NCBI GenBank assembly: GCA_964652155.1
Contig: CAZZBK010000090.1
Location: 1-24,538 of the forward strand
Direction of reading: 5' to 3'
Source: CAZZBK01 sp964652155
GTDB lineage: Bacteria > Planctomycetota > Planctomycetia > Pirellulales > PNKZ01
Length of the DNA: 24,538 nucleotides
Shown here piece after piece: positions 13,969 to 22,297 of this stretch. A program made the position numbers and the translations under genes. Below the pieces are notes generated by a model. It did not search any database. It was given only the letters and a program-made list of their open reading frames with translations, and was not told the origin of the DNA. Position 1 is the stretch's first letter; the number at the start of each line of letters is the position of its first letter.

Positions 13969-15336
13969 CTACTTCTTCCCCACCGTCGTCAGCACCTCTT
14001 CCAGGCAGTCGGCCAGAAAGTCGGCGTCGTCCTTGGTGAGGCACATGGGGGGCTTGATGCGGAGCACGTTGCCGTAGAGGCCTCCCTTACCCACCAGCAA
14101 GCCGCGCTCTTTGCAGCGTTCGAGCACGTCGACCGCCTCGGTGCTGGCTGGCTCCTTGGTCGCGCGATCGCGCACCAACTCGACGCCGAGCATCAGACCC
14201 AGCCCGCGCACCTCGCCGATGAGCGGCTGGCGCTGTTGCACGTCGAGCAATCGCTGCTTGAGATGCGTGCCGACCGCGAGCGCGTTGGCCTGGATGTGTT
14301 CGTTGTCGATCACTTCGAGCGTGGCGAGCCCTTGGGTCATCGAGATCGGGTTGCCGCCGAAGGTATTGAAGTGCGTGCGGTTGGTCATGTTCTTGGCAAT
14401 CTCGGCTCGCGTGGTGCAAGCCCCCAGCGGCGCGCCATTGCCGATCCCCTTGGCCATCGTCACCAAGTCGGGTGTCACACCCCAGTTCTCAAAGCCCCAG
14501 AACTTCGTGCCCGTGCGGCCGAAACCGGTCTGCACCTCATCCGCCACGCACAGACCACCGTAGCGGCGGACGATATCGTAGACGATCTGAAAGTACTCTC
14601 TCGGCGGCACGACTGTCCCGCCGACCCCTTGGATTGGCTCGGCAATAAAGCACGCCACCTCGCCGGCCGTTTCGTAGCGAATGAGCGGCTCGACGTCGCG
14701 GGCGCAGCGGACGTCGCAACTCGGATATTCCAAGCCGAACGGGCAGCGATAACAGTAGCCGGGCGTGGCGTGCTTGATTGAGGCGGTGGGGTTGCTCTTG
14801 AACTTCCAGGTGCTATGGGCCGTGAGCCCCATCGTCGCTTGCGTGCCGCCGTGATAACTATTGCGCAGCGCGATCACGTCGTTGCGACCCGTGTGCTCGC
14901 GGGCCATCAGCACGGCCAGCTCGTTCGCCTCGCTCCCCGAGTTCGTAAAGTATGTTACGCTCAGCCCACTCCCCTCGGGCATGTGCTCGGCCAGCTTTTT
15001 GCCAAACAGCGGGGCATTCGGGTGCAGGTAGATGGTCGTCGTGTGCTGGAGCTTGCCGAGCTGTTCGCGGACCTTCTCGACGACATACGGATGGCAATGT
15101 CCGACCGACACGGTGACGATCCCCGCGAAGGCGTCGAGGTACCGTCGGCCCGTTTCGTCCCACAGGTATTGCATCTTCCCCTCAACGACCAGCAGCGGAT
15201 CGCGATAGAGGGTGATGAGCCCTGGCGTGAGATACTGTTGCCGCAGGGCGAGCACTTCCGCCTTGCTCGGCCCGGTGTAGGGTTGCGGCACATGCTCGCA
15301 GATGGGCAGTTGAATATTTTTCGTGGCGGTGGCCAT
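13969..15336 (-). CDS. Class III aminotransferase, AGXT2/PYD4 type (probable beta-alanine or alanine-glyoxylate aminotransferase)
   Basis: A 455-aa PLP enzyme. The ATG at 15336 is chosen because GGAG lies 5 nt upstream (15342-15345); an upstream GTG would overlap it. The fold-type I class III motifs are present: TNSGSEANE (131-139), NSYHGGTQATMGLT (159-172), E233 in IAEPIQGVGG, D266 in CVADEVQTGFGR, and the Schiff-base lysine K296 in LVTMAKGIGNGAPLGA. HFNTFGGNP follows, as in AGXT2 enzymes. A cysteine-rich segment (CYRCPFG...YPSC...RC, about 195-211) could be structural. The family transfers amino groups from alanine, beta-alanine or beta-aminoisobutyrate to glyoxylate or pyruvate; plant PYD4 acts in uracil breakdown. 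The neighbouring semialdehyde dehydrogenase (36 nt upstream in the same operon) and the divergent beta-ureidopropionase make beta-alanine the most likely donor, an inference from context. Confidence 0.9.
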   Translation of the reverse strand: MATATKNIQLPICEHVPQPYTGPSKAEVLALRQQYLTPGLITLYRDPLLVVEGKMQYLWDETGRRYLDAFAGIVTVSVGHCHPYVVEKVREQLGKLQHTTTIYLHPNAPLFGKKLAEHMPEGSGLSVTYFTNSGSEANELAVLMAREHTGRNDVIALRNSYHGGTQATMGLTAHSTWKFKSNPTASIKHATPGYCYRCPFGLEYPSCDVRCARDVEPLIRYETAGEVACFIAEPIQGVGGTVVPPREYFQIVYDIVRRYGGLCVADEVQTGFGRTGTKFWGFENWGVTPDLVTMAKGIGNGAPLGACTTRAEIAKNMTNRTHFNTFGGNPISMTQGLATLEVIDNEHIQANALAVGTHLKQRLLDVQQRQPLIGEVRGLGLMLGVELVRDRATKEPASTEAVDVLERCKERGLLVGKGGLYGNVLRIKPPMCLTKDDADFLADCLEEVLTTVGKK

Positions 15337-15341
15337 GTTCA

Positions 15342-15345
15342 CTCC
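15342..15345 (-). promoter_or_regulatory. Ribosome-binding site that sets the aminotransferase start
   Basis: On the minus strand the sequence is GGAG-TGAAC-ATG. GGAG ends 5 nt before the ATG at 15336 and covers the alternative GTG, so the ATG is the likely start. Confidence 0.6.
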
Positions 15346-15372
15346 GAGGCAGCGCGACCAGCGGTCGCGGCT

Positions 15373-16881
15373 TTATGATTTCGACTTCCAAATCGGGTCG
15401 GCGGCCGACTCGCTCGACGAGGCAAACCAGCGGCTCAGGGTCATCTTCTGCTGTGTGTAAAAATACACCCCCTCGGTCCCCTGCACGTGCAAGTCACCGA
15501 AGAACGACTTGTTCCAACCGGTGAACGGGAACCAGGCCATCGGGGCCGGCACGCCGACGTTGATACCAATCATGCCGGCGTTAAAGTGCCGCTTGAACTC
15601 ACGAGCCGCCCAGCCACTGCGCGTGAAAATCGACGCGCCGTTGCCGTACTCGCATTGTCGGCCCACCGCGAGCGCCTGCTCGAGACTGTCGGCTCGCAAC
15701 ACCGAGAGCACCGGGCCGAAAATCTCCTCACGGGCCACGCGCATTGTCGGCAGCACGCGATCCACGAGGCTCGGCCCGAGCAGGAATCCGTCGCGCGCAA
15801 CACTCGCTTGTCGGCCATCGAGCACGACGTCGGCCCCTTCGCTCTTGGCCACGTCGAGATACGAGGCGACGCGATCGCGATGCGGCTGACTGATGAGCGG
15901 GCCCATGTCGACCGCCGCGCCGCTGTCGGTTGCGCCGACTTTCATCTCGCGACCGACTCGACACAGACCGGCAACCAGATCGTCGGCAATGCGACCGACC
16001 GGCACGGCCACGCTGCCGGCCATGCAACGCTCGCCGGCGCAGCCAAAGGCCGACGCCTGGAGCGCCTTGACCGCCTGATCCAAGTCGGCGTCGGGCATGA
16101 TGATGAGGTGGTTCTTCGCTCCGCCGGCCGATTGCACGCGCTTGCCGTGTGCCGTGCCGACTTCATAAATCCGCTTGGCCACGCTCGTCGAGCCGACGAA
16201 CGAAATGGCGCGCACCTGTGGATGCACAAGCAGGGCGTTGACCAGTTCCTGATCGCCGTGGACGACGTTGAACACCCCCGGCGGCAAGAGTGCTTCGTGC
16301 AACAGCTCGGCCAGTCGGTTGGCCGAGAGGGGCACTTTTTCCGACGGCTTCAAGATGAACGTGTTGCCGCAGGTGATCGCGACGGGGAACATCCACAGCG
16401 GGACCATCGAGGGGAAATTGAACGGGGTGATGCCGACACACACCCCCAGCGGATGGCGGCTCGTTTCGCAGTCGACGCTCGACGCCAGATTTTCCAGCGA
16501 TTGGCCCATGATCAGACTGGGGATGCCGCAGGCGAACTCGACCATTTCGATGCCCCGTTGCATCTCGGCCTTGGCCTCGGCCAGGGTCTTGCCGTGTTCG
16601 CGGGTGATGAGGGCCGCGAGCTCGTCGAAGTGGGCGTGCATGAGTTCGCGAAAGCGGAACATGACCCGAGCCCGCTCGACGACGGGCGTCTCGCTCCACT
16701 GGGGTAGCGCGGCCGCGGCGGCCTGGACGGCCCGATCGGCGTCAGCAGACGTCCCCAGAGGGACCTGCGCAAGGACGCGCCCCGTCGACGGGTTGTAGAC
16801 CTCGCCTGTGCGGGTGGACGAGGCCTTTTGAGCCGCTCCGCCAATCCAGAACGGGACATCGATCGGGTCAGCAGCGGTCAT
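15373..16881 (-). CDS. mmsA: CoA-acylating methylmalonate/malonate-semialdehyde dehydrogenase
   Basis: A 502-aa aldehyde dehydrogenase-superfamily enzyme from the ATG at 16881 (MTAADPIDVPFWIGG). It would oxidise malonate or methylmalonate semialdehyde with NAD and CoA to acetyl- or propionyl-CoA plus CO2. Diagnostic features are ITPFNFPSMVPLWMFPVAI (151-169), NAD-binding FILKPSEK (K178), FVGSTSVAKRIYE, and GGAKNHLIIMPDAD (253-266), the MMSDH-type variant lacking the ELGGK glutamate of other ALDHs. The catalytic cysteine C286 is in FGCAGERCMAG. The C-terminal PMAWFPFTGWNKSFFGDLH and GTEGVYFYTQQK also match this subfamily. Its length equals the family norm. It lies 36 nt upstream of the aminotransferase, so the semialdehyde product of that enzyme would be its substrate. 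A perfect TATAAT lies 47 nt upstream. IolA of inositol catabolism is the same family, but no inositol genes are nearby. Confidence 0.93.
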   Translation of the reverse strand: MTAADPIDVPFWIGGAAQKASSTRTGEVYNPSTGRVLAQVPLGTSADADRAVQAAAAALPQWSETPVVERARVMFRFRELMHAHFDELAALITREHGKTLAEAKAEMQRGIEMVEFACGIPSLIMGQSLENLASSVDCETSRHPLGVCVGITPFNFPSMVPLWMFPVAITCGNTFILKPSEKVPLSANRLAELLHEALLPPGVFNVVHGDQELVNALLVHPQVRAISFVGSTSVAKRIYEVGTAHGKRVQSAGGAKNHLIIMPDADLDQAVKALQASAFGCAGERCMAGSVAVPVGRIADDLVAGLCRVGREMKVGATDSGAAVDMGPLISQPHRDRVASYLDVAKSEGADVVLDGRQASVARDGFLLGPSLVDRVLPTMRVAREEIFGPVLSVLRADSLEQALAVGRQCEYGNGASIFTRSGWAAREFKRHFNAGMIGINVGVPAPMAWFPFTGWNKSFFGDLHVQGTEGVYFYTQQKMTLSRWFASSSESAADPIWKSKS

Positions 16882-16927
16882 CCTCGGGGGCTCCAGCAAA
16901 CGGACGTGACGTGAGCGACGCGGAGGC

Positions 16928-16958
16928 ATTATAAAGGAGTCTCTCGCTGAGCTGAAAG
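16928..16958 (-). promoter_or_regulatory. Candidate promoter for the mmsA-aminotransferase operon
   Basis: On the minus strand a perfect -10 box TATAAT (complement of 16928-16933) lies 47 nt before the mmsA ATG. A weak -35-like CTTTCA (complement of 16953-16958) sits 19 nt farther upstream. The poor -35 suggests activation or a different sigma factor. Confidence 0.4.
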
Positions 16959-16980
16959 CCAAAAGCCCGTCGCGAAGAAC

Positions 16981-17100
16981 CCTTCTCCCTTTGGGAGAAG
17001 GTGGCCGAAGGCCGGATGAGGGTTGCTCGCAGCGGATACGGCGCTGTGTTACGCCCTCACCCGGTTCGCTTCGCTCACCACCCTCTCCTCGAGGGCGCGG
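16981..17100. repeat. REP/BOX-like extragenic repeat with tandem hairpins
   Basis: CCTTCTCCC (16981-16989) pairs perfectly with GGGAGAAGG (16993-17001) around TTT. A second hairpin GGCC-GAA-GGCC follows (17003-17013). A more distant CCCTCACCCGGTTCGCTTCG segment (from about 17054), running into ACCCTCTCC, is an inverted relative of the first half. The whole resembles the CCCTCTCCC..GGGAGAGGGTGGCC family of extragenic palindromes seen in many bacteria. It fills the divergent intergenic region between mmsA and the beta-ureidopropionase gene. Confidence 0.65.
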
Positions 17101-17123
17101 GTTTACGTTTGCGAGGGTTTATT

Positions 17124-17133
17124 GAAGTACTTC
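17124..17133. promoter_or_regulatory. Perfect 10-bp palindrome upstream of the beta-ureidopropionase gene
   Basis: GAAGTACTTC is self-complementary and lies about 43 nt before the ATG at 17176. It could be an operator half of a transcription-factor site, but a 10-bp palindrome can also occur by chance. Confidence 0.25.
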
Positions 17134-17175
17134 GTTACCACCACTCAATCCTCGGATCGAATCCCCCGGTGCCTT

Positions 17176-18045
17176 ATGACCCGAATCGTCCGCAGCGCCT
17201 TGATTCAAGCCACGTTGTGCGAGAGCGCCACGTCGAGCGTCGAGCAAATCAAGCGCTCGATGATTGACAAGCACGTCGCGCTCTTGGATCAGGCGGCCGA
17301 GCGCGGGGCGCAGCTTGTGTGTTTTCAGGAGTTGTTTTACGGACCGTACTTTTGTGCCGAGCAGCAGACCAAGTGGTACGCGCTGACCGAGCGCGTGCCT
17401 GACGGACCAACGACGCGGCTGTTCGCCGAGCAGGCCAAGAAACACGGCCTGGCCCTGGTGCTGCCGCTGTACGAGGAGGAGATCACCGGGCTGTATTACA
17501 ACACGGCGGCAGTCATTGACGCCGATGGCAGCTACTTGGGCAAGTTCCGCAAAATTCACTTGCCGCAGGTGTTGCCCGGCTTTTGGGAGAAATACTATTT
17601 CCGGCCCGGTAACCTCGGCTATCCGGTGTTCAACACGCGCTTTGCGCAGGTCGGCGTCTATATTTGTTACGATCGGCATTTTCCCGAGGGGGCTCGTTGC
17701 CTGGGCTTGGCGGGAGCCGAGGTTGTGTTTAATCCGTCGGCGACGGTGGCCGGGCTGAGCGAGTACCTGTGGAAGCTCGAGCAGCCCGCGCATGCCGTGG
17801 CGAACGGTTACTTTGTCGGCGCGGTGAATCGCCCTGGCTGGGAAGAACCTTGGCGGATCGGCGAGTTTTATGGGCAGAGTTACTTCTGCGACCCGCGTGG
17901 GCAGTTGCTGGCGGTCGGCTCGCGGAACACCGACGACATCGTCGTGGCCGACTTGGACTTGGATTTGATCCGCGAGGTGCGCAACACTTGGCAGTTCTTC
18001 CGCGACCGTCGACCCGAGACGTATGGGGCGATCACGCAACCGTAG
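17176..18045 (+). CDS. Beta-ureidopropionase (N-carbamoyl-beta-alanine amidohydrolase)
   Basis: A 289-aa nitrilase-superfamily amidohydrolase from the ATG at 17176 (MTRIVRSALIQATLCESATS). The upstream open stretch reads through a repeat and is not plausible coding. The catalytic triad is visible: E52 in FQELFYGPYF, K126 in KFRKIHLPQV and C164 in YICYDRHFPEGAR. Features shared with beta-ureidopropionases include FWEKYYFRPGNLGYPVFNT, GAEVVFNPSATVAGLSEYLW, AVNRPGWE, EFYGQSYFCDPRG, and FRDRRPETYG at the C-terminus. The reaction hydrolyses N-carbamoyl-beta-alanine to beta-alanine, CO2 and ammonia in the reductive pyrimidine pathway. N-carbamoylputrescine amidase is the nearest alternative; the GNLG..VF and LSEYLW elements and the adjacent beta-alanine-type enzymes favour beta-ureidopropionase. 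It is transcribed divergently from mmsA. Confidence 0.88.
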   Translation: MTRIVRSALIQATLCESATSSVEQIKRSMIDKHVALLDQAAERGAQLVCFQELFYGPYFCAEQQTKWYALTERVPDGPTTRLFAEQAKKHGLALVLPLYEEEITGLYYNTAAVIDADGSYLGKFRKIHLPQVLPGFWEKYYFRPGNLGYPVFNTRFAQVGVYICYDRHFPEGARCLGLAGAEVVFNPSATVAGLSEYLWKLEQPAHAVANGYFVGAVNRPGWEEPWRIGEFYGQSYFCDPRGQLLAVGSRNTDDIVVADLDLDLIREVRNTWQFFRDRRPETYGAITQP

Positions 18046-18463
18046 TGAACGGGGTGAATCAAGTAGGACCAGCCTACGATCGACGTGGGGCATCGAACGC
18101 AGGGCCTGTTGAGATTTGCCAGCGACGAGATCGACCCGCAGGCAGGGCCGCTTGGCTCCCGTGGCCCCGCGGGTTCCCCAAGGACGAAAAAAGCCCATCA
18201 GCGTCACCCCTTTTGAATTGCCGTTGGAAGACGCTGTCCCACGCATCCACGTTGGGCACTGTACCGAGGCGGGTAGCTAATTTCCAGGCAAATAAGGCTA
18301 TTTTACTGGGCCGAGGGAGGGGCACCGGGGCCCGCGCTAAGCCCCGGCTGGGCTGGGTTCCGCGTTTTGCTCGTTGGACCCGCAGCGTCGCAAAGCTTAA
18401 AATCAATCGCTTTGCAGGCGAACGGTTGCCTGCCGCTCGATGTCATTACGGTCAACCCCCCTC
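18046..18463. other. 418-bp intergenic stretch, nothing firmly recognised
   Basis: Contains a GC-rich foldable segment at 18151-18182 (outer CTTGG/CCAAG, inner CCCG/CGGG) followed by a short A-run. There is no tRNA cloverleaf, known riboswitch core or supported ORF. The open frame through this stretch on the plus strand overlaps the 3' end of the beta-ureidopropionase gene and lacks any recognisable domain. Confidence 0.4.
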
Positions 18464-19831
18464 ATGCAACGCACCCTGACGCTGCTCAGTCCGCTCCTGC
18501 TCACACTCGTGACGGCCACTGCGTTGGCTCAGCAGCCCCCCTACGATATTTTTCCCGCAGCCGACCCGCCGTACTACCGGGTTCGCTATGAGGCCTCGAC
18601 GACGCCGGGCGAGCTGAGCTATCCGGTCAACTACACGATTTGGATTCCGCCGGGCGTGAAGTCGCTGCGCGGCGTGATCGTGCATCAGCACGGCTGTGGC
18701 GAGGGCTCGTGCAAGTCGGGCCTGACGGGCGCATACGATCTGCACTGGCAGGCACTGGCCAAAAAGCACGCCTGTGCTCTGCTCGCTCCGTCCTACGAGC
18801 AGCCCGACAAGGCCGACTGCCAGATGTGGTGCGATCCGCGCAATGGCTCCGGCCGCGCGTTTCAGAAATGCCTGGTGGATCTCGGCGCGCAATCGGGCCA
18901 TGGCGAGTTGCCCACGCTGCCGTGGGCGCTCTGGGGTCATAGTGGCGGAGGTCACTGGGCTGGCGGCATGGCGCTGCTGTATCCGCAACGAGTCGCTGCC
19001 GCGTGGCTGCGCTCGGGGGTGCCGCTGCTCAAGGCCGATCCCGCACGGACCACGATCAAGGCGCACAGCCTAAGCGACGTCGCCTTGAGCGTGCCGATCA
19101 TGTGCAATCCTGGCACCAAGGAAGGGGTCACGGTCAAGGACGGTCGCTTCGCCGGGGTGTGGCCGGCGAATGAAGCGTTCTTCAACCAGGTCCGGTCCCA
19201 GGGCGGACTCATCAGCGTGGCGGTTGATCCGTTGACGGCGCATGAATGTGGCAACCAACGTTATTTCGCCATTCTCTGGCTCGATGCGTGCCTGAGCGCT
19301 CGACTGCCGAACGAAAGCGGCGCTCCGCTCAACGATATGCCGCGCGACCGTGGCTGGCTCGCCAGTGTCACGGGAACGGTCGCGGTGCCGGCCGCGGCCT
19401 TTGCCGATGATCCGCTCAAAGCAGCCTGGCTCCCGAACGAGGCGGTCGCGCGGGCCTGGATGCAGTATGTCGCCGACACCGCGGTCGCCGATCTCACGCC
19501 GCCCCCCGCACCGACCCAGGTGCGCGTGAGCGGAAACGCGTTGCGTTGGGAGGCCGAAGCCGATCTCGAGAGCGGGCTGGCACGGTTCGAGATCGAGCGC
19601 GACGGACAGTTTCTGGCCAACGTGCCCGAAGTGGGCAAGAATCCGTTCGGTCGTCCGCTGTTCCAGAATCTGCAATACAGCGACACGCCCACGCAGCCGC
19701 TCGCGGCGATGCAATTTACCGACACGCAGGCCGAGCCCGGCAAGACGCACCGCTATCGGGTAACGGCCGTGAACACGGTCGGGTTGAAGTCGCCCCCCAG
19801 CGCCGATGCGGTCGCCGAGCGTCGACCATGA
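18464..19831 (+). CDS. Exported alpha/beta hydrolase (PHB-depolymerase/esterase-like) with C-terminal fibronectin-III-like domain
   Basis: A 455-aa protein. The ATG at 18464 gives a clean signal peptide (MQRTLTLLSPLLLTLVTATA then LA-QQ). An alternative ATG at 18440 only adds eight residues. The catalytic domain (about 40-335) has GVIVHQHGCGEGSC, a likely oxyanion-hole segment, then WALWGHSGGGHWAGGMALLY with nucleophile S160 in GHSGG. TAHECGNQR is the probable catalytic-histidine region. Several cysteines (about 78, 83, 104, 119, 123 and 136) may form disulfides in the exported protein. After TPPPAPTQVRV (about 345), a fibronectin-III-like module follows (LRWEAEADLESGLARFEIER ... HRYRVTAVNTVGLKSPPS). 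The fold is clear. Substrate is unknown; polyester or carbohydrate ester is plausible for this superfamily. Confidence 0.85.
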   Translation: MQRTLTLLSPLLLTLVTATALAQQPPYDIFPAADPPYYRVRYEASTTPGELSYPVNYTIWIPPGVKSLRGVIVHQHGCGEGSCKSGLTGAYDLHWQALAKKHACALLAPSYEQPDKADCQMWCDPRNGSGRAFQKCLVDLGAQSGHGELPTLPWALWGHSGGGHWAGGMALLYPQRVAAAWLRSGVPLLKADPARTTIKAHSLSDVALSVPIMCNPGTKEGVTVKDGRFAGVWPANEAFFNQVRSQGGLISVAVDPLTAHECGNQRYFAILWLDACLSARLPNESGAPLNDMPRDRGWLASVTGTVAVPAAAFADDPLKAAWLPNEAVARAWMQYVADTAVADLTPPPAPTQVRVSGNALRWEAEADLESGLARFEIERDGQFLANVPEVGKNPFGRPLFQNLQYSDTPTQPLAAMQFTDTQAEPGKTHRYRVTAVNTVGLKSPPSADAVAERRP

Positions 19832-19941
19832 TTCGATCGGCGAGGATTTTTATTGGCCGATTGCGCAGTCCTGAATAAAACGTTCATGCCCGGCAATGCC
19901 CAGCACCGTTGGGCGTGAGTTCACTTATCTCTTGGAGAGTT

Positions 19942-20250
19942 ATGAAGAAGCTTATCCCCGTCGAGTCGCTTAAGAGCGGCAATCGCTTCGAGTTTGTCAC
20001 GCCGCGCTCGGAGTGGGCAGACAATTGCTACTTGCCACACCCGAAAGGGGTCATTGTCGTGGCCAAAGCCGCGTTCTTTGACACGTTCAAGCAGTGCCGA
20101 TTCGAATACCGTCTGGAAAAGTTTCCCAACAGCAAACCGCAAGACTGGTGGGGCATGCCCAGCATTCAGGTGCGGCTCTTGGACGCGCTGCCCGAGTTGC
20201 CCGTCGAGATCACCAAACCGTCGGTCAAGAAAAAACCGCGCCAGAAATAG
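19942..20250 (+). CDS. Small basic protein of unknown function
   Basis: A 102-aa protein with the ATG at 19942 preceded by GGAG (19934-19937). It begins MKKLIPVESLKSGNRFEFVT, contains YLPHPKGVIVVAKAAFFDTF and DWWGMPSIQVRL, and ends with a lysine-rich tail (PSVKKKPRQK). There is no signal peptide or membrane segment, so it is presumably cytoplasmic. The regular hydrophobic/charged alternation, good ribosome-binding site and normal composition support a real gene. I do not recognise the family. It sits 110 nt after the exported hydrolase and 75 nt before the beta-helix gene, on the same strand, so it may be cotranscribed with either. Confidence 0.7.
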   Translation: MKKLIPVESLKSGNRFEFVTPRSEWADNCYLPHPKGVIVVAKAAFFDTFKQCRFEYRLEKFPNSKPQDWWGMPSIQVRLLDALPELPVEITKPSVKKKPRQK

Positions 20251-20324
20251 TCGGCGGCTGTCACTCACACACTGCGACGCTGATCCGCTGCGCTCGACCC
20301 ATTCTGAAGTGACCAAGGACTTGG

Positions 20325-22265
20325 ATGATGCAGACTCGCTTGTCGCTGGCCGTGGGAATGTTCGCCCTCGCCGCCGTGGTGTTGACCGCCGTGGTGCTCG
20401 CTTCGGTCGTGCTGGCCGCCGACTCGGCAGCCCAACGCGATCCATTCACATTGCCACCGGGCTACTCCAACGAACACTTGGCAACCGACCAGGCCAAGCC
20501 GCTCCCCGCCGCCATGCCCGGCGAGTTGAAAAGCTACTCGACCTTGCACAGCCTGGGCTTTGAATGGGACCTGGGCTCGAGCGACACCGATCACGATGCC
20601 ACGTGCCGCGTCGCGTATCGCCGCAGCGACGAAACCACCTGGCATGAAGCCTTGCCGCTGTTCCGCGTCGATTACGCCGGCTGGTATCAAGATCGCAAGG
20701 CGCGGGCCGCCTACAACATGCTCGCCGGCAGCGTGATGTTTCTCCGCCCAGGCACCCCATACGTGGCCAAGCTCACGCTGTCCGATCCCGATGGCGGAGA
20801 CACGGTCCGCGAGGTGACGCTCGTCACGCGACCGGTGCCAGATTACGGCACCCCCGCGCGCACGCGGCACGTCGTGCCACGCGCCAAGGGCGACACCTCC
20901 GCGGCCGGTGACGGTTCGGAATCAAAACCCTTTCGTGGCATCGACGAGGCCCAGCAGCAGGCCCAACCCGGCGATCGGTTCTTGCTGCATGCAGGCGACT
21001 ATGGCCAGGCAACGTTCGACCGCTCGGGCACGATCGCCGATCCAAGCCGCGCCGCCGCGCAGCCCAACTACATCGTCTGGCAAGCGGCCGGTGATGGACC
21101 CGCCAAGTTCTATCGCAGCTACGTCACCGGCTCCGCGCTGTGGTTCGAAGGGCTCGCCTTCGAGCGACGCGACGAGGCGCGGGGGCTGCGCGCCGGCGAC
21201 AACTCAGCCGAGGTCGTGGTGCGCGGCAACTCGTTTCGCGGATTTGGCTACGCCATCTTCCTCGATCGCAAAGTCCGCGCCTGGTACATCGCCGATAACG
21301 ACATCATCGGCGACGCGGCAGGAAGCATCGCCGGCGAAGGCATCGAGCTCAACCACTCCAACGATCATACCGTCTGTTATAACCGAGCCACCAAAACAGC
21401 CGACGGCACCTCGTACTGCGACACCAACTGCGATATCTTCGCCAACGACTTCTTCGACTTCTCCGACGATGGCGTCGAGCCCGACTACGGCTACGCCAAT
21501 AATCGCATCTGGGGCAACCGCATCGACGGCGAGGCGGGTATCACGTTCCAGGCCATGTTCTGCGGACCCTGGTATATCGTCCGCAATCAGATCGTCTCGT
21601 CGTCGAATATCTTCAAGCTCCGCGTGCAGGACCGCTACCTGCTCGCCAACAACACGCTGATCGGCTACAGCCCCACGGCCGGCGCCAAACTGCCCCATGC
21701 CCACGGCCTGCTGACCGCCATGACTCGCAACAATCTGTGGATTCATGGCGGCGGTTCGCCTTTTCTCTGGGCGGTGCAGGTGCCGCTCGCGGGCAAAGCT
21801 TACGAGAGCCAGCAGAAAAGCGTGCTGTTCTCCACGCTCAAGGCCGACTGGCGAACCGACGTCGACTACGACGGCTTCGATTGGTCCAGCGCAGCGAAGG
21901 GCAAGCAAGGACAGCCCACGCCGTTTCATTGGAACGGCACTCGGCTTAACGATCTGACGATGTTGTCCGAGAACGTCGGCATCGAAAAGCATGGCCGGGT
22001 CGTTGATAAACAGAACACCTTCGCCAACTACACGCCCCCGCCATACGATCTCGCGCAACGAGCCCCGATGTTGCTGCGCGCAGATGGCGACGCCATCGAC
22101 ACGGGCGTCGCGCTGCCCAACATTGCCGAGGAGTTCAACGGCTCGGCCCCCGACCTCGGCGCATTCGAGGCCGGCGCTCCTGTTCCCCACGTTGGACCGC
22201 GCAGCGGCGCAGCTTGGCGCGAGCGACACAACGAGTGGGTCCTCAAGCACCAACGCGCCAAGTAA
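20325..22265 (+). CDS. Exported right-handed beta-helix protein (polysaccharide-lyase-like)
   Basis: A 646-aa protein. ATGATG at 20325-20330 follows AAGGA (20315-20319); either codon could start. The signal peptide is residues 1-32 (core AVVLTAVVLASVVLAA). Residues about 65-165 look like a fibronectin-III-like beta-sandwich (SLGFEWDLG..., CRVAYRRSDETTWHEA, GTPYVAKLTLSDPDGGDTVR). Residues about 185-480 carry a parallel beta-helix pattern: FRGIDEAQQQAQPGDRFLLH, VVVRGNSFRGFGYAIFL, AWYIADNDIIGD, NRIWGNRIDGEAGITF, WYIVRNQIVSSSNIFKL. The C-terminus has APDLGAFEAG, the common closing motif of such proteins. This architecture belongs to extracellular polysaccharide-active or surface proteins. No catalytic residues can be assigned, so enzymatic activity is unproven. 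The gene converges with the S9 peptidase gene, 32 nt away. Confidence 0.85.
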   Translation: MMQTRLSLAVGMFALAAVVLTAVVLASVVLAADSAAQRDPFTLPPGYSNEHLATDQAKPLPAAMPGELKSYSTLHSLGFEWDLGSSDTDHDATCRVAYRRSDETTWHEALPLFRVDYAGWYQDRKARAAYNMLAGSVMFLRPGTPYVAKLTLSDPDGGDTVREVTLVTRPVPDYGTPARTRHVVPRAKGDTSAAGDGSESKPFRGIDEAQQQAQPGDRFLLHAGDYGQATFDRSGTIADPSRAAAQPNYIVWQAAGDGPAKFYRSYVTGSALWFEGLAFERRDEARGLRAGDNSAEVVVRGNSFRGFGYAIFLDRKVRAWYIADNDIIGDAAGSIAGEGIELNHSNDHTVCYNRATKTADGTSYCDTNCDIFANDFFDFSDDGVEPDYGYANNRIWGNRIDGEAGITFQAMFCGPWYIVRNQIVSSSNIFKLRVQDRYLLANNTLIGYSPTAGAKLPHAHGLLTAMTRNNLWIHGGGSPFLWAVQVPLAGKAYESQQKSVLFSTLKADWRTDVDYDGFDWSSAAKGKQGQPTPFHWNGTRLNDLTMLSENVGIEKHGRVVDKQNTFANYTPPPYDLAQRAPMLLRADGDAIDTGVALPNIAEEFNGSAPDLGAFEAGAPVPHVGPRSGAAWRERHNEWVLKHQRAK

Positions 22266-22297
22266 AGCGTCTCCCAGCGCCCTCTGACCCGTGACCG

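Noticed and set aside
17140..17175. tRNA T-arm-like GGATCGAATCC segment
   Set aside because: No acceptor, D or anticodon stem could be built around it.
18151..18182. GC-rich fold between beta-ureidopropionase and hydrolase genes as an intrinsic terminator or riboswitch
   Set aside because: No T-run follows on either plausible strand and no conserved aptamer core was recognised; kept only as an intergenic note.
17769..18479. 236-codon plus-strand frame running from inside the beta-ureidopropionase gene into the intergenic region
   Set aside because: It overlaps a clearly conserved gene in another frame and has no domain, signal or start context.
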